64,000 nt of DNA from Shimazuella kribbensis DSM 45090 (GTDB taxonomy: Bacteria; Bacillota; Bacilli; Thermoactinomycetales; Thermoactinomycetaceae): NCBI RefSeq assembly GCF_000428065.1, contig NZ_ATZF01000016.1, positions 24,251 to 88,250 of the forward strand, written 5' to 3'. A program made the position numbers and the translations under genes. Positions within the stretch are counted from its first letter, which is position 1; each line of letters begins with the position of its first letter. Below are positions 17,678-29,394 of this stretch, piece by piece. The notes below the pieces were generated by a model. It worked only from the letters and a program-made list of their open reading frames with translations. It was not told the DNA's origin and did not search any database.

Positions 17678-18445
17678 ATGGACGATATCAATTTTTACAC
17701 CTTACTTTTTTTAGCAGTCGCTGGATTTTTAGCTGCATTTATCGATTCCGTTGTAGGTGGAGGTGGGTTAATTTCTATCCCAGCATTGCTTTTTACAGGT
17801 CTTCCTCCCATTTCTGCAATCGCAACAAACAAATTAGCAAGTTCTATGGGTGCTTTAACAAGTACGATATCTTTTATCCGTTCAGGAAAAGTCCATTTCC
17901 CATTGGTAAGGAGATTGGTCCCACTTACTATTTTAGGCGCTGTTTTCGGAACCTTTGTTGTCAAATATATCGCTTCTGAAATACTAAAACCTCTTGTATT
18001 AATCTTACTAGTTGTAGTTGCCATATACACCATTATGAAAAAAAATTGGGGTAACAAAACAACATATACGAAGCTTACAGCAAAGAAAAAATTTTTCTTC
18101 CCACTTACGGTTTTCATTATTGGTTTTTACGACGGTTTCTTCGGAGCAGGAACAGGTTCTTTTTTATTATTTGCATTCTTAATCATTGGCTTTGATTTTG
18201 TAGAATCAGCAGGCAATGCAAAAATACTAAACTTTTGCAGTAATATTACTGCCCTCCTCCTATTTTTGTATTTAGGCGAAGTACAATTTACCTATGGCAT
18301 CGTCATGGGGATTTTCATGGTTCTAGGTGCTTTCATTGGATCTCAGTTCGCAATAAAAAAAGGAGTTTCTTATGTGAAAATCTTATTTTTAACTGTGACT
18401 TTATTTCTAATAGGGAAAAATATATTTGATTACATACAAATTTAA
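17678..18445 (+). CDS. TSUP family permease (TauE/SafE)
   Basis: 255-residue membrane protein with about eight hydrophobic segments. The duplicated TSUP motif is visible: DSVVGGGGLISIPALLFTGLPPISAIATNKLASS in the first half (about residues 24-58) and FYDGFFGAGTGSFLLFAFLIIGFDFVESAGNAKILNF in the second (about 149-186). The family moves sulfite, sulfoacetate, taurine-related or other small anions; the substrate here is unknown. It stands alone between two terminators. Confidence 0.92.
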   Translation: MDDINFYTLLFLAVAGFLAAFIDSVVGGGGLISIPALLFTGLPPISAIATNKLASSMGALTSTISFIRSGKVHFPLVRRLVPLTILGAVFGTFVVKYIASEILKPLVLILLVVVAIYTIMKKNWGNKTTYTKLTAKKKFFFPLTVFIIGFYDGFFGAGTGSFLLFAFLIIGFDFVESAGNAKILNFCSNITALLLFLYLGEVQFTYGIVMGIFMVLGAFIGSQFAIKKGVSYVKILFLTVTLFLIGKNIFDYIQI

Positions 18446-18639
18446 TTTCACATGTTTTTTTGAGAAATGAAATTATTTTTCTAGGTGTAGCATAGAAAAA
18501 ATGCTTTTTAACAAAATAAACATGAATAAAACTTCCAAAAAAGAAAATTACTATCAAAGAAAGTATGGATAATCGCATAAGCATAAACCAACAAGTAGAC
18601 ATTATCCAAAAAACTCTACAGTGAAAGGGGGATTTACAA

Positions 18640-18819
18640 ATGGATGTTAATCGAGTGGAAGAAATTTTGAATTCTCCCGAAAAGATAACGGTTACCTATC
18701 AAGGTGATCCTGTCTGGATTCAATCCGTCAATGATGTTACCCAAATAGCTAGTGTATATGCGCTAGATAATCAAAAAAATGAAAAAAATGTTCCTGTTAG
18801 TGAGCTACAAGAGGGATAA
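18640..18819 (+). CDS. sspH: H-type small acid-soluble spore protein
   Basis: A 59-residue protein matching the SspH family: an N-terminal RVEEILNSPEKITVTYQGDPVWI segment, then the characteristic W-I-Q and a C-terminal VPVSELQE. SspH proteins are made only in the forespore and are minor components of the spore core. AAAGGGGGA lies about 8 bases before the ATG. Forespore (SigG) promoter elements are suggested (GCATA and CATTATC upstream), but with poor spacing. It is direct evidence that the organism sporulates. Confidence 0.93.
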   Translation: MDVNRVEEILNSPEKITVTYQGDPVWIQSVNDVTQIASVYALDNQKNEKNVPVSELQEG

Positions 18820-18848
18820 AAGGCTTCAATGAGAGGGAATAAAAAATG

Positions 18849-18876
18849 GTAGGCGGCTCTGATTAGAGCCGCCTAC
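18849..18876. terminator. Bidirectional terminator between sspH and ftsY
   Basis: A perfect 12-base inverted repeat GTAGGCGGCTCT / AGAGCCGCCTAC with a GATT loop lies between the convergent sspH and ftsY genes. Confidence 0.8.
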
Positions 18877-18903
18877 TTGTTGAGAAAAACATCATTTCAA
18901 GTC

Positions 18904-19875
18904 TTACCTGCTGCCTTCTTGAAACAACGCATGCAAAAACTGATCTCGATCAAAGGGTTGAAGGTCATCTGCTTTTTCGCCAAGTCCAATCCATTTTACT
19001 GGCAAATCCAACTCATGGCGAATGGCAATTACGATACCACCTTTTGCTGTTCCATCTAATTTGGTAAGAACGATCCCAGATACATTCACCGCCTGTCCAA
19101 ACTGCTTTGCTTGTTGCATTGCGTTTTGGCCAGTTGTGGCATCCAATACCAATAAAACTTCGTGAGGGGCATCTGGTACTTCACGTTGAACAACTCGAAA
19201 TACTTTCTTTAACTCTTCCATTAAGTTAACTTTGTTTTGCAAACGTCCAGCCGTGTCGCAGAGTAGCACATCCGCTTTCCGGGCCTTTGCTGCTTGAATC
19301 GCATCAAAAATAACTGCAGCAGGATCTGAGCCCGCATGTTGTTTAATTACATCAACTCCCGCTCGTTCTCCCCATGTTTCCAATTGTTCGATCGCTCCAG
19401 CGCGAAAAGTATCTCCAGCTGCTAAAACCACTTTTTTTCCTTCTCGTTTTAGAGTATGCGCCAATTTCCCGATGGTGGTAGTTTTACCGACTCCATTCAC
19501 ACCAACAAACAATATAATACTCATCCCATTGGCATTAAGTCGTAAAGCTGGTTCGTCTTGGTCTTCTAACAATTCTGCGATAAGTTCAGACATTACTGGT
19601 TGCAGCTCATTTGGTTCTTTGATTTTTCTTGTTTTTACTTCTTCTCTTAGGCGCTCTACCAAATGCATCGTTGTAGGAACACCTACATCAGCACTAATCA
19701 ACACTTCTTCTAGTTCTTCATACAAATCTTCATCAATTTTACTTCTACCCGAAAAAATACTGCCCATTGCTCCAACTAGGTTAGAGCTTGTTTTGCTCAA
19801 ACCAGAAACAAATTTTTGTGTCACAGTTTCCGTTGTTCTTGCAACACTTTCTTTTAACTTTGAAAAAAAACTCAA
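18904..19875 (-). CDS. ftsY: Signal recognition particle receptor FtsY
   Basis: Membrane-associated GTPase that pairs with Ffh. 323 residues; a short basic/amphipathic N-terminus ([20 protein letters not shown]), NG domain with P-loop [15 protein letters not shown] (about residue 127), [23 protein letters not shown] and [10 protein letters not shown]. The long acidic A domain of E. coli FtsY is absent, as usual in Bacillales. It follows smc by 12 bases, the classical smc-ftsY pair. Confidence 0.97.
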   Translation of the reverse strand: MSFFSKLKESVARTTETVTQKFVSGLSKTSSNLVGAMGSIFSGRSKIDEDLYEELEEVLISADVGVPTTMHLVERLREEVKTRKIKEPNELQPVMSELIAELLEDQDEPALRLNANGMSIILFVGVNGVGKTTTIGKLAHTLKREGKKVVLAAGDTFRAGAIEQLETWGERAGVDVIKQHAGSDPAAVIFDAIQAAKARKADVLLCDTAGRLQNKVNLMEELKKVFRVVQREVPDAPHEVLLVLDATTGQNAMQQAKQFGQAVNVSGIVLTKLDGTAKGGIVIAIRHELDLPVKWIGLGEKADDLQPFDRDQFLHALFQEGSR

Positions 19876-19887
19876 TGGTTATCCTCC

Positions 19888-22800
19888 TCATGCTTGTACC
19901 GCAGCAACTTCTCTTTTTTCATCATACTCTTCTAGTTTGACAGATACCAGAGTAGAGACACCAGATTCCTGCATGGTAATTCCATACAATACATGTGCAC
20001 CTTCCATCGTATGTTTGCGGTGTGTAATAATAATGAATTGAGTCTGGTTGGCAAATTTCTGTAAATAGTACGTGAATCGAGTCAAATTAGCTTCATCTAA
20101 AGCTGCATCGACTTCGTCTAGAAAACAAAATGGGACTGGTTTGATCCGAAGAACTGCAAAAAGCAGAGCTAACGCAGCAAGAGAACGTTCTCCACCAGAT
20201 AATAAAGATAGTTGTTGTAATTTTTTCCCTGGAGGTTGAGCGACGATATCAATTCCAGTATCCAATAAATTACTCGGATCAGAAAGTTGTAAGTCTGCCC
20301 GTCCCCCACCGAACATCTTTACAAAAACATCCTGAAATTCTTCTCGAATAAGAGCAAAACTATCGGCAAAGCGTTTCCCCATTTCAGAGACCATCTGCGC
20401 AATCATTTGGTAGAGCTGTTGTTTCGCTTGTAAAAGATCGTCCTCTTGTGTGGTCAAAAACGTAAGACGCTCTGTCAGTCGTTGGTATTCCTCAATCGCC
20501 CCAATATTTACATCGCCGAGTTGATCCAGTTTTTGTTTCAACGACCTTACTTTTCTTTCTGCTTGTGCTGGATTTTCGGGAACACCGTATTTCTCTTTTG
20601 CTCCTTCAAAACTAGTCTCGTATTCTTCAGCAAGCTTTTGCAACAAGTGATTCAACTCAACATCCAATCGATTGACCCTTACTTCTTGTTGATGTAATTT
20701 CTCTTCATACGATCGGAGCAACTTGCTATTTTCATATACGACTTGCTCTAGTTCTTGATGTTGTCTGCTGCAAGCATCTCGCTCTTCACGAAGCTCTGCT
20801 ATTTGAGTTTGGAGTGATTTTTTCGTTTCTTGATAATGATAGAGTGAAGATAGCAGAGCTTGCCATCCCTCTTCTCCTAAATCACCTATTTCCATTAACT
20901 TCTGTTGTTCTTCTCTCGTACTCTGCACCAAGATTTGATTTTTTTGTTGTGTTTCTATAATTCGTTGGAGATCTTCTTCCAAGCCTCTTATTATTTGTTG
21001 TAATTTCGCTTCTTCGATGCGATGCTCTGTTAATTGAGAATCTCTTTCCTTTTCTTCATCTACTTGTTGACGACGCATTTTTTCTTCTTCTTTGAGTAGC
21101 AACTCTAATTCTTTCATTCTATCCGCATTTTGTTGATATCTATCATCCATTGCAGTGAGTTGTTGTTGCAAATGACTTCTTTTGGTATTTACTTCCTGTT
21201 CTTGTTTTAAAAAATGCTCGATCCGATGGGCAAGATTTTGTAATTGCAGATGATTTTCTTGTCCCTCTGTTTCCTTTGCTTTTTGGAAGTTTTTCTGTTC
21301 ATCTATTTTCGATTGAATGGTTTGGATTTGTTCTTCTAAATCTATTAGATCTGCCCTAATTTTCTTTTCTTCGGATTGCAAAGCTGCTAGTTTGACCTGG
21401 ACTTGATTCACTTGTTGATTTAATTCTTCTAGTTGTCTTCCTCTGGAAAGGAGATTTGGTGCTTTGGATTGTCTGCTCCCTCCCGTCATCGAGCCACCAG
21501 GATTCACAACATCCCCTTCTAATGTTACCACTCGATAACGATGTGCCATTGTTTTTGCTACGGCGTTAGCTGTTGCTAAAGTGTCTGTCACCAAAACATT
21601 ACCCAAAAGTTGTGAACATAAAGGACGATAGAAAGAATCAGTAGTAACCAACGTATCTGCTACACCTAAATATCCACTAATATGTTCTAGTTTTGCCAGC
21701 TCCGCAGATGAAATACTTCTTCCTTTTATCACATTCATTGGCAAAAAGGTTGCTCTTCCCAATCGCTTTTCTTTTAAAAAAGCGATTGCTTCTCGAGCTG
21801 AAATTTCATCTTCTACTACAACATGTTGCAAAGCCCCACCTAGAGCTGTCTCCATTGCTAATTCTACTCTTTTTGGTACTTGTATCAATTCTGCAACTGC
21901 ACCAATAATTCCTGAAATAGAGCGGTTTTCGAGAACCGCTTTTACTCCTTGGAAAAAACCAGCATGGTTCTGCTCCATAGATTGCAAAACATCTCGTTCA
22001 GATTGAGAACGCACCAACTGCTTTTCCATCAGTAATAACTCATTATGTATGTTTTTTTGTGCGGATAGGTCATCTATCTTTCGCGAATGAAGAGTCGAAG
22101 CATGACTTGCTTGTGTTTTTATTTCCGCTTGGATCTTCTCTATTTCTAGTTCGATATGAATCCCTGTTTGTTTTAATGTTTCCTGCTCGTGGTGTAAGGC
22201 TTGGGATTCTTGTTGTTGGAAAACAACATTCCGCTCCATTTCTTCTTGTTGATTGATCAAGTACTTTTTTTCACTCTCTAAACGATACAGATCATTTTTG
22301 AGCGTTTCCCACTCTTTTTGAGTAGCAGAAGCATCTTGTTCTGTCTGATTATGCACGGATAGTTCTTTCAATCTTGCAATTTTGTTGCGTAATTGAATAA
22401 GATCTTCTTTTCTCGCTATAGATAACGCTTGCTTTTCTTCTCTTTCCTTTACTATTGTTTCCTGTTCCAACAAATAATCATCTAGTTGTTTCTGCAACTT
22501 GACTTCCATTTCTTCTCTGTTTTTACTACGTTCTTGCCATACTTGTCTTTCTGCATCAACCTTCTCCAGTTTTTCACTTGTTTCAAGCAACTCCGTTTGG
22601 AGGGCTTCCCACTTTTTTTCTAATTCCATCAGTTGAAATTTGACTTGAGCAAGATCAGCTTCTTCTTTACTTTGTTTGGAGGCACCTGAAACATGTTCCT
22701 CTCGAAGTTGTTTCACTTGCTTGGATGTTTTGGTCCAATCTTCATGTAATGTCTCGATTTTATGTACATAAAAGGAAATCTCTACATCAGTTAATTCTTG

Positions 22801-23457
22801 TTGCCATTCTTTAAATTGCTCTGCACGTTCTGCTTGTTCCTGCAATGGTTCCAATTGATTTCGAAGTTCGTGTATCAAATCTCGGATACGAACAAGATTT
22901 TGTTCTGCATCGGCTAGTTTTTTCTCTGCTTCTTTTTTACGAGATTTATATTTCACAATTCCAGCAGCTTCTTCAAAAATAGCTCTTCGATCTTCTGATT
23001 TATTACTGATCATTTCTTCAATACGACCTTGTCCAATCATCGAATATGCTTCTTTACCGATCCCTGTATCCATAAACAGTTCTTGGATATCTTTTAACCG
23101 ACATGCTTGTCGATTGAGTAAATATTCACTATCCCCAGAACGATACACTCGTCGTGTTACTGTCACTTCCGCATAATCCAGTGGCAAGATTCGTTTCGAA
23201 TTGTCCATTGTAATAGAGACTTCACAAAACCCTACTGGCTTACGTGAGTCACTTCCAATAAAAATGACATCTTCCATTTTGGAGCCACGTAATGATTTCG
23301 CACTTTGTTCTCCTAAGACCCATCTGATCGCATCTGTAACATTGCTCTTTCCGCTACCATTAGGCCCTACTACTGCTGTAATACCAGGAACAAATTCCAA
23401 TTCCGTTCGACTCGCAAAAGACTTAAACCCTGACATTTCCAACCTTTTTAAATGCAC
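19888..23457 (-). CDS. smc: Chromosome segregation protein SMC
   Basis: Condensin ATPase of about 1189 residues that organises and segregates the chromosome with ScpA and ScpB. Walker [24 protein letters not shown] (from about residue 30), two long coiled coils (about 165-490 and 670-1010) flanking the hinge (about 510-650, with [19 protein letters not shown] and the glycine-rich [11 protein letters not shown]), the signature [16 protein letters not shown] and Walker [17 protein letters not shown] near the end. The GTG at 23457 has AGGAGGT nine bases upstream; an ATG seven codons earlier overlaps that site and is less likely. Confidence 0.97.
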   Translation of the reverse strand: MHLKRLEMSGFKSFASRTELEFVPGITAVVGPNGSGKSNVTDAIRWVLGEQSAKSLRGSKMEDVIFIGSDSRKPVGFCEVSITMDNSKRILPLDYAEVTVTRRVYRSGDSEYLLNRQACRLKDIQELFMDTGIGKEAYSMIGQGRIEEMISNKSEDRRAIFEEAAGIVKYKSRKKEAEKKLADAEQNLVRIRDLIHELRNQLEPLQEQAERAEQFKEWQQELTDVEISFYVHKIETLHEDWTKTSKQVKQLREEHVSGASKQSKEEADLAQVKFQLMELEKKWEALQTELLETSEKLEKVDAERQVWQERSKNREEMEVKLQKQLDDYLLEQETIVKEREEKQALSIARKEDLIQLRNKIARLKELSVHNQTEQDASATQKEWETLKNDLYRLESEKKYLINQQEEMERNVVFQQQESQALHHEQETLKQTGIHIELEIEKIQAEIKTQASHASTLHSRKIDDLSAQKNIHNELLLMEKQLVRSQSERDVLQSMEQNHAGFFQGVKAVLENRSISGIIGAVAELIQVPKRVELAMETALGGALQHVVVEDEISAREAIAFLKEKRLGRATFLPMNVIKGRSISSAELAKLEHISGYLGVADTLVTTDSFYRPLCSQLLGNVLVTDTLATANAVAKTMAHRYRVVTLEGDVVNPGGSMTGGSRQSKAPNLLSRGRQLEELNQQVNQVQVKLAALQSEEKKIRADLIDLEEQIQTIQSKIDEQKNFQKAKETEGQENHLQLQNLAHRIEHFLKQEQEVNTKRSHLQQQLTAMDDRYQQNADRMKELELLLKEEEKMRRQQVDEEKERDSQLTEHRIEEAKLQQIIRGLEEDLQRIIETQQKNQILVQSTREEQQKLMEIGDLGEEGWQALLSSLYHYQETKKSLQTQIAELREERDACSRQHQELEQVVYENSKLLRSYEEKLHQQEVRVNRLDVELNHLLQKLAEEYETSFEGAKEKYGVPENPAQAERKVRSLKQKLDQLGDVNIGAIEEYQRLTERLTFLTTQEDDLLQAKQQLYQMIAQMVSEMGKRFADSFALIREEFQDVFVKMFGGGRADLQLSDPSNLLDTGIDIVAQPPGKKLQQLSLLSGGERSLAALALLFAVLRIKPVPFCFLDEVDAALDEANLTRFTYYLQKFANQTQFIIITHRKHTMEGAHVLYGITMQESGVSTLVSVKLEEYDEKREVAAVQA

Positions 23458-23699
23458 GAAAAAGCTACCTCCTCTCATAAGCCCTTAACTTGCATATTGT
23501 AGCACAAAATTCAGAAAAAGAGGGTATCTTAACCCGTATGAGTATTACAGAATAGAAATAAGCATTTGTAAAAGAATACCTCTAGGCTTTCCTTTCTTCT
23601 TCTTTCATTGTAAATGTGACTATTCTACTGATAAAAGACATAAATTATATTTATCTCCAAGAAAATAATATGTTTTTGATTGATTAGTGAGGTCATGCC

Positions 23700-24305
23700 A
23701 TGATTTGGGATATTTTTAGCTATATTGGAATCGCAGCCTTTGCCATAAGCGGTGCAATGATGGCAATCGAAGAAGAATATGATTTATTTGGTGTCTATGT
23801 ACTAGGTTTTATCACTACATTTGGAGGGGGCGTGGTTAGAAATATATTGATTGGATTGCCAGCTTCCTTGCTATGGGAGCAAAACATAGGTATCTATACA
23901 GCATTAATTGCTATTACCCTGACCATTATTACTCCTACGTTGTGGTTTCATAAATGGAAACGATGGCTTGTTTTTTTTGATGCAATTGGTCTATCTGCTT
24001 TTTCCATTCAAGGTGCACTATTTGCGGTAGACCAACATCTTTCGATCCATGCCGTTGTGGTCGCTTCCACTTTAACAGGTATTGGAGGCGGATTGATCCG
24101 AGATATACTAGCTGGTAGAAAACCTCTCTTACTCAAAGAGGATGTTTATGCTGTATGGTCTATGCTGAGTGGATTTATTATCGGTCTGCACACCAAAATT
24201 ACGGATATCGAACTGTTTTTCTTATTTATTCTTGTTATTATGCTGCGTATGATTTCTGTCCATTACCAACTAAAATTACCGCTTAAAATAATGAAATACA
24301 AGTGA
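23700..24305 (+). CDS. Trimeric intracellular cation channel (TRIC) family protein
   Basis: 201-residue membrane protein of the bacterial TRIC/UPF0126 (YvgT, YadS) family with about seven helices in two inverted repeats. The paired glycine-rich motifs GFITTFGGGVVRNILIG (about residue 35) and TLTGIGGGLIRDILAGRKP (about residue 116) are diagnostic. Family members form trimeric K+/Na+ channels. The gene stands on the opposite strand between smc and rnc, which are adjacent in B. subtilis, so it interrupts a conserved pair. Confidence 0.93.
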   Translation: MIWDIFSYIGIAAFAISGAMMAIEEEYDLFGVYVLGFITTFGGGVVRNILIGLPASLLWEQNIGIYTALIAITLTIITPTLWFHKWKRWLVFFDAIGLSAFSIQGALFAVDQHLSIHAVVVASTLTGIGGGLIRDILAGRKPLLLKEDVYAVWSMLSGFIIGLHTKITDIELFFLFILVIMLRMISVHYQLKLPLKIMKYK

Positions 24306-24309
24306 AATA

Positions 24310-24338
24310 AAACCACCGTGATTTCCTCACAGTGGTTT
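24310..24338. terminator. Terminator between the TRIC gene and rnc
   Basis: AAACCAC-GTGA / TCAC-GTGGTTT hairpin abutting the rnc stop codon; on the minus strand it runs into TTTTATTTC. Confidence 0.75.
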
Positions 24339-25032
24339 AACGTGCTTTCCATGCTTTAAGAGCAGTACTAGCTGCTTGTTGCTCTGCTTCTTTTTTGGAA
24401 CGCCCGGACCCTCTACCTAGTTTTCGATCATCTAGATATACTTCAGCCGAAAAGAAACGATCATGTGCTGGTCCTTGTACATCCACAATGCGATACTCCA
24501 ATGATCCCCTTTTCTCTTGCTGTGCCAACTCTTGAAGTTGACTTTTGGCATCCGTCATCTGATCCAACCACGTTCCATTTATCTGCGGGAAAACTAACTT
24601 ATTGAGAAACTGCCGAACTTTCTCCAAACCTTGATCCAAATACAGTGCGCCAATGAATGCCTCAAATAAATCCGCCAATAAGGACGGTCTCTCTCGACCT
24701 CCTGTCAGTTCTTCTCCTTTACCTAAACGAACAAATTGACCAAATTGGAGTTCACGAGCAAAGGAAGCAAGCGATGGTTCGCAAACCACTCTTGCTCGCG
24801 TTCTGGTTAGTTCCCCTTCACTCATTTTAGGAAAGCGATAATACAGAAATTCGGAGACGAGTAACTCAAGTACTGCATCTCCTAGATACTCCAAGCGTTC
24901 ATTATCCTGAACTCGCCCGGGAGATTTTCGTTCGTGGGCAAAGGATGTGTGAGTAAATGCTTGTACAAATAGATTTCTATTTTGAATGTAGATTCCCGTC
25001 ACTTGCTCCACTTTTTCAAAATCTATCAACAT
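24337..25032 (-). CDS. rnc: Ribonuclease III
   Basis: Double-stranded-RNA endonuclease for rRNA and scRNA processing. 231 residues: catalytic domain with the signature [15 protein letters not shown] (about residues 44-58) and the second acidic site in [18 protein letters not shown] (about residue 115), then a double-stranded RNA-binding domain (about 155-229; [10 protein letters not shown] then [18 protein letters not shown]). Its first base overlaps the last base of fabF, so it belongs to the fatty-acid operon. Confidence 0.97.
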   Translation of the reverse strand: MLIDFEKVEQVTGIYIQNRNLFVQAFTHTSFAHERKSPGRVQDNERLEYLGDAVLELLVSEFLYYRFPKMSEGELTRTRARVVCEPSLASFARELQFGQFVRLGKGEELTGGRERPSLLADLFEAFIGALYLDQGLEKVRQFLNKLVFPQINGTWLDQMTDAKSQLQELAQQEKRGSLEYRIVDVQGPAHDRFFSAEVYLDDRKLGRGSGRSKKEAEQQAASTALKAWKAR

Positions 25033-26288
25033 TATACTTCCTCAACGGCTTTCATAATAATCGTCGCGTTGTGGCCTCCAAATCCAAGGGAATTGGATAA
25101 AGCAACTCGCACATTGGCTTTACGAGCTTCATTTGGCACATAATCAAGGTCACACTCTGGATCTGGGTATTCGTAATTTATCGTTGCAGGTATTACTTGA
25201 TCTTGAATAGACTTTGCCAACACAATCGCTTCTATCCCACCAGCTGCGCCCAATAAATGCCCAGTCATGGATTTGGTTGAACTAACAGCTAATTTGTAAG
25301 CGTGGTTTCCAAATGCACCTTTGATCGCCATCGTTTCAAATTTATCGTTCAAATCAGTTGAAGTACCATGGGCATTGATGTAATTGACTTCAGTTGGCTC
25401 TAAATCTGCATCTTTTAACGCACGAATCATACTGCGTCGCGCGCCTTCACCTTCTGGTGCTGGAGCAGTCAAATGATGAGCATCTGCGGTCATACCATAA
25501 CCAACCATTTCTGCTATAATGTTTGCTCCACGTGCCAAAGCATGTTCCAATGTTTCTAATACCAAAATACCAGAACCTTCTCCCATTACAAAACCATCAC
25601 GTTCTTTATCAAATGGGCGACTTGCACGCCCAGGATCATCATTACGGGTAGACATAGCATGAGCGGAACAAAAACCAGCAAAAGAAAGTGGGGTTATGGT
25701 TGCCTCTGTTCCACCTGTGATCATCACAGAAGCCTCGCCACGCTGTAAAATACGGAAAGCTTCTCCGATACTATGGGTTCCAGATGCACAAGCGGTGACG
25801 GAAGCACTATTTGGACCTTTCGCTCCTGTTAAAATCGAAACTTGTCCAGAAGCCATATTAGCGATTAGCATAGGAATGAAAAATGGGCTTACTCGTTTAG
25901 GTCCACGCTCATGTAAGAGACGAGCATTGGTTTCGATTGTATTCATACCACCAATACCAGAACCTATATACACACCTACTTCATCCAAATCTTCTTTTTC
26001 CATATCCAATTTTGCATCTGCAATTGCCATTTTTGCCGCTGCTACAGCATATTGGATAAAAATATCCATCTTGCGAACTTCTTTTTTATCTATATAAGGA
26101 AGAGGATCGAAGTCTTTCACTTCTGCCGCTATCCTCGTTGTAAAAGGAGTGGGGAATGAATCAGGATCGAAACGAGTAAGTGGTCCAGCTCCAGATTTGC
26201 CTGCAAGCAGACTATCCCAAAAAGTAGATAGATCGTTCCCAATCGGTGAAACGACCCCTAGTCCTGTTACTACAACTCTATTTAACAT
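25032..26288 (-). CDS. fabF: 3-oxoacyl-ACP synthase II
   Basis: Condensing enzyme (KAS II) of fatty-acid elongation. 418 residues. Catalytic triad: Cys in [16 protein letters not shown] (about C165), His in [12 protein letters not shown] (about H305) and His in [15 protein letters not shown] (about H342). The C-terminal [14 protein letters not shown] is typical. The distance to acpP includes a short hairpin, so fabF-rnc may be expressed at a different level from the upstream part of the operon. Confidence 0.97.
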   Translation of the reverse strand: MLNRVVVTGLGVVSPIGNDLSTFWDSLLAGKSGAGPLTRFDPDSFPTPFTTRIAAEVKDFDPLPYIDKKEVRKMDIFIQYAVAAAKMAIADAKLDMEKEDLDEVGVYIGSGIGGMNTIETNARLLHERGPKRVSPFFIPMLIANMASGQVSILTGAKGPNSASVTACASGTHSIGEAFRILQRGEASVMITGGTEATITPLSFAGFCSAHAMSTRNDDPGRASRPFDKERDGFVMGEGSGILVLETLEHALARGANIIAEMVGYGMTADAHHLTAPAPEGEGARRSMIRALKDADLEPTEVNYINAHGTSTDLNDKFETMAIKGAFGNHAYKLAVSSTKSMTGHLLGAAGGIEAIVLAKSIQDQVIPATINYEYPDPECDLDYVPNEARKANVRVALSNSLGFGGHNATIIMKAVEEV

Positions 26289-26345
26289 ACGTGATCAACT
26301 GCCTTTCGCATTTAAGTTGACCTTATTTTTTAGATGAAAGACGGA

Positions 26346-26369
26346 TAAGTCCCGATAATTCGGGACTTA
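26346..26369 (-). terminator. Hairpin between acpP and fabF
   Basis: TAAGTCCCGA / TCGGGACTTA with a 4-base loop. No strong T-tract; probably an attenuator or RNA-stabilising hairpin after the highly expressed acpP. Confidence 0.55.
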
Positions 26370-26377
26370 CCTAATAA

Positions 26378-26620
26378 TTATGAGACTTTGTTTACACCAC
26401 TAATATAATTAACAATATCCCCAACGGTGTTGATTTTTTCTGCGTCTTCTTCTTCAATGGTTAGGTTAAATTCATCTTCTAATTCCATGATCAAATCCAC
26501 AACATCTAGGGAGTCAGCTCCGAGGTCTTCTTTAATGCCTGCTTCTAGAGTTACCTCGTCTGCTTCAACATCTAGACGTTCCACGATAATTTGTGTCACT
26601 CGTTCCAAAGTGTCTGCCAT
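26378..26620 (-). CDS. acpP: Acyl carrier protein
   Basis: 80-residue acidic carrier of growing acyl chains. The 4'-phosphopantetheine attachment serine is in [10 protein letters not shown] (about S37). The ATG at 26620 has a strong AGGGAGGTG upstream; a start three codons earlier would overlap that site. Located between fabG and fabF as in other Bacillales. Confidence 0.98.
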   Translation of the reverse strand: MADTLERVTQIIVERLDVEADEVTLEAGIKEDLGADSLDVVDLIMELEDEFNLTIEEEDAEKINTVGDIVNYISGVNKVS

Positions 26621-26689
26621 GCTCTTCACCTCCCTTTCGTAGTATAGTTGAATGATAGGTATAGACGCAAACGTTTCTCATTCATTTTC

Positions 26690-27433
26690 TTAATTTGGTA
26701 CCAATCCACCATCTACATGGATAGTTTGTCCTGTTATGTAACTTGCTTTGTCGCTAGCTAAGAAAGATACTGTATTTGCAACTTCTGTTGCCTCACCAAA
26801 TCTACCCAGCGGGATAGAAGAGAGGGTTGCCTCTTTCACTTTTTCATCTAAAACAGAGGTCATATCTGTTTGAATAAATCCTGGTGCAATCGCATTGACA
26901 GTAATATTGCGGCTAGCAAATTCTTTTGCCATTGTTTTGGTAAGTCCAATTACTCCTGCTTTAGCAGCAACATAGTTAGCTTGCCCTGGATTACCAGAAA
27001 CACCCACGACCGAGCTAATGTTTATAATTCTACCGCCTCTTTGCTTCATCATCGGACGGATGACAGCCTTGCAACAAAGAAAAACACCCTTCAAATTGGT
27101 ATCTACTACTTGATCCCAATCTGCTTCTTTGATTCGCATTAAAAGATTGTCTTTTGTAATACCTGCATTATTTACTAAAATATCGATTCTTCCAAATTGG
27201 GTCAATACTTGTTTGAATGCTTGATCGACTTGTTCACTATTGGCAACATCTACTTGGAACGCTGCTGCCTCTGTACCCAGTTCTTTCATAGTTGAAACTG
27301 TTTCTTCTGCTGCTGCATGGTTACCGGCATAAAAAACAACTACTTTTGCGCCTTCTTTCGCTAGGTCCAAAGCAATGGATTTCCCGATACCACGAGAACC
27401 TCCTGTTACTACAGCTACTTTATTTGTTAACAT
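26690..27433 (-). CDS. fabG: 3-oxoacyl-ACP reductase
   Basis: NADPH-dependent short-chain dehydrogenase of the elongation cycle. 247 residues. Cofactor motif [10 protein letters not shown] (residues 10-19), NNAGI (about 88), catalytic Ser in [14 protein letters not shown] and YVAAK (about Y152, K156), ending HVDGGLVPN. Overlaps the end of fabD by 14 bases. Confidence 0.97.
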   Translation of the reverse strand: MLTNKVAVVTGGSRGIGKSIALDLAKEGAKVVVFYAGNHAAAEETVSTMKELGTEAAAFQVDVANSEQVDQAFKQVLTQFGRIDILVNNAGITKDNLLMRIKEADWDQVVDTNLKGVFLCCKAVIRPMMKQRGGRIINISSVVGVSGNPGQANYVAAKAGVIGLTKTMAKEFASRNITVNAIAPGFIQTDMTSVLDEKVKEATLSSIPLGRFGEATEVANTVSFLASDKASYITGQTIHVDGGLVPN

Positions 27434-28397
27434 CGCTAGTCATCAATCCTTCCGTCCTCGCTTGAAGATGGGAAATCGTTTTTTCTAAGGAAGCTTGATC
27501 TTGGACATTTAACATGGTTACTTTACGATCTACTTTTCGAGTTAATCCAGCAAGCACAGTTCCGGATCCAACCTCAATAAAGGTATCCACACCCTCTTTG
27601 AGCAAATAACGAATAGTATCTTCCCACAAAACAGGTGAAGCTACTTGGCGGACAAGGGATGTTTGAATATCTGTCGCAGCTGTAATCGAAGTAGCTGTCA
27701 CATTCGTTACAACAGGAATGTTGGCTTGTTCAAACATATAGGATGAAAATTTGGTTTGTAATTTTTCCGCAGCTGGCTGCATCAAGGAAGAATGAAATGG
27801 ACCGCTCACCGCTAAAGAAACGACTTTCCTTGCACCTGCTTCGAGGGCTTTTTCTCCGGCAGTCTTCACCGCATCAGCATGTCCGGAGATAACAATCTGC
27901 CCTGGACAATTATAGTTGGCTGCTTGTACGACATTTCCGGGAACAGAGATATCTTCACATATTTGATCCAAAACCGATCGATCCAGATTTAAAACTGCTG
28001 ACATCGCTCCAACCCCAGCTGGTACTGCTTGATCCATGAATAGCCCCCGCTGATATACAGCCGCAACCGCATCCGAAAAAGACAAGGATTCAGCTGCTAC
28101 CAAAGCAGCATATTCTCCTAAACTATGACCTGCAACAAACGATGGTTGAATATTTATTTTTGTTTGCAACCAGCGGTATAACGCAATACTAGTAGTAAGC
28201 AATGCTGGTTGAGTATGATAGGTCAATTTTAATTCTTCTTCTGGACCATCAAAAATAATATCAGATAAAGAAAAGTCCAATGCCTGATCTGCTGTTTCAA
28301 AAATGTTTCGAGCCTCTGCAGACAGTTCATATGCTTCTTTTCCCATTCCTACTTTTTGAGATCCTTGCCCTGGAAAAAGTACAGCGATCTTACTCAT
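27420..28397 (-). CDS. fabD: Malonyl-CoA:ACP transacylase
   Basis: Loads malonyl units onto acyl carrier protein. 325 residues. Catalytic [10 protein letters not shown] (Ser about residue 92), [12 protein letters not shown] near the N-terminus, and the active-site His in [10 protein letters not shown] (about residue 202). Overlaps fabH by 8 bases and fabG by 14. Confidence 0.97.
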   Translation of the reverse strand: MSKIAVLFPGQGSQKVGMGKEAYELSAEARNIFETADQALDFSLSDIIFDGPEEELKLTYHTQPALLTTSIALYRWLQTKINIQPSFVAGHSLGEYAALVAAESLSFSDAVAAVYQRGLFMDQAVPAGVGAMSAVLNLDRSVLDQICEDISVPGNVVQAANYNCPGQIVISGHADAVKTAGEKALEAGARKVVSLAVSGPFHSSLMQPAAEKLQTKFSSYMFEQANIPVVTNVTATSITAATDIQTSLVRQVASPVLWEDTIRYLLKEGVDTFIEVGSGTVLAGLTRKVDRKVTMLNVQDQASLEKTISHLQARTEGLMTSDVNK

Positions 28398-29394
28398 GTT
28401 CCATAGCCCCTCCCCAGTTTAACACGGTGGCACCCCATGTGAGACCTCCGCCAAATCCACAAAGGACTAAAGTATCTCCATCTGAAACTCTTCCTTGTTC
28501 AATCGCTTCATGTAAAGCAACAGGGATAGATGCAGAGGACATATTTCCATAACGATCGAGATTAACCACTACTTTTTCTTCTGGTAATCCATAACGTTTC
28601 ATCGCAGCATCAATAATTCTCAAGTTTGCCTGATGGGGGATAAACAAATCAATATCTTCCGTACTAAGATTTGCTTTTTCTAATACTTCATCTGAAGCAG
28701 ATGTCATCACACGAACAGCAAATTTAAACACTTCTCGTCCATTCATATGGAGACTATGAAGACGACGGTTAGCAATCGTCTCTTCTGATGCTGGCAGGCG
28801 AGATCCGCCAGCTGCTACTTTGAGTAAATCTTTTCCACTGCCATCTCCACCGAGTTCGAAAGATTGGAATCCATAACCTTCTTTCACTGGTCCTAGAACG
28901 GCGGCTCCTGCACCATCACCAAATAATACACAAGTATTTCGATCTGTCCAATCTACTATCCGAGAGAGACACTCGACTCCAATAACAAGTGCATGTTGAT
29001 ACATACCGGTAGCGATAAACTGCGTAGCAGTAGAGAGCCCATAAATAAAACCTGTACATGCTGCGGATAAATCAAATGTTGCTGCTTTAGGCGCACCGAT
29101 CTGCTCTTGTACAAGACAAGCAGTAGCAGGGAAAGACATATCTGGCGTTACCGTAGCAACAATGATTAAATCGACTTGATCAGCAGTAATTCCTGCGTTT
29201 TCCATCGCTTGTTTGGCTGCTTTTACAGCAAGATCAGAAGAAGCCTGTTCTTCTGATGCGATTCTTCTTTCTTTAATACCTGTACGAGAGGTAATCCATT
29301 CATCGCTGGTGTCTACCATTTTTTCTAAATCAAAATTGGTTAATCTTTTTTCAGGTAAATATGCACCTGTACCAAGAATACCTACGTTTCTCAT
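28390..29394 (-). CDS. fabH: 3-oxoacyl-ACP synthase III
   Basis: Starts each fatty acid by condensing an acyl-CoA primer with malonyl-ACP; in Bacillales it favours branched primers. 334 residues. Cys in [14 protein letters not shown] (about C112), His in [11 protein letters not shown] and Asn in [12 protein letters not shown] complete the triad. Directly abuts plsX. In B. subtilis fabH copies lie elsewhere; here it is inside the plsX-fabD operon, as in many other Firmicutes. Confidence 0.97.
   Translation of the reverse strand: MRNVGILGTGAYLPEKRLTNFDLEKMVDTSDEWITSRTGIKERRIASEEQASSDLAVKAAKQAMENAGITADQVDLIIVATVTPDMSFPATACLVQEQIGAPKAATFDLSAACTGFIYGLSTATQFIATGMYQHALVIGVECLSRIVDWTDRNTCVLFGDGAGAAVLGPVKEGYGFQSFELGGDGSGKDLLKVAAGGSRLPASEETIANRRLHSLHMNGREVFKFAVRVMTSASDEVLEKANLSTEDIDLFIPHQANLRIIDAAMKRYGLPEEKVVVNLDRYGNMSSASIPVALHEAIEQGRVSDGDTLVLCGFGGGLTWGATVLNWGGAMEHE

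Noticed and set aside
18570..18604. SigG promoter of sspH (GCATA and CATTATC)
   Set aside because: The elements are separated by 20 or 14 bases depending on which GCATA is used, and the -10 deviates, so I do not list it as a feature.
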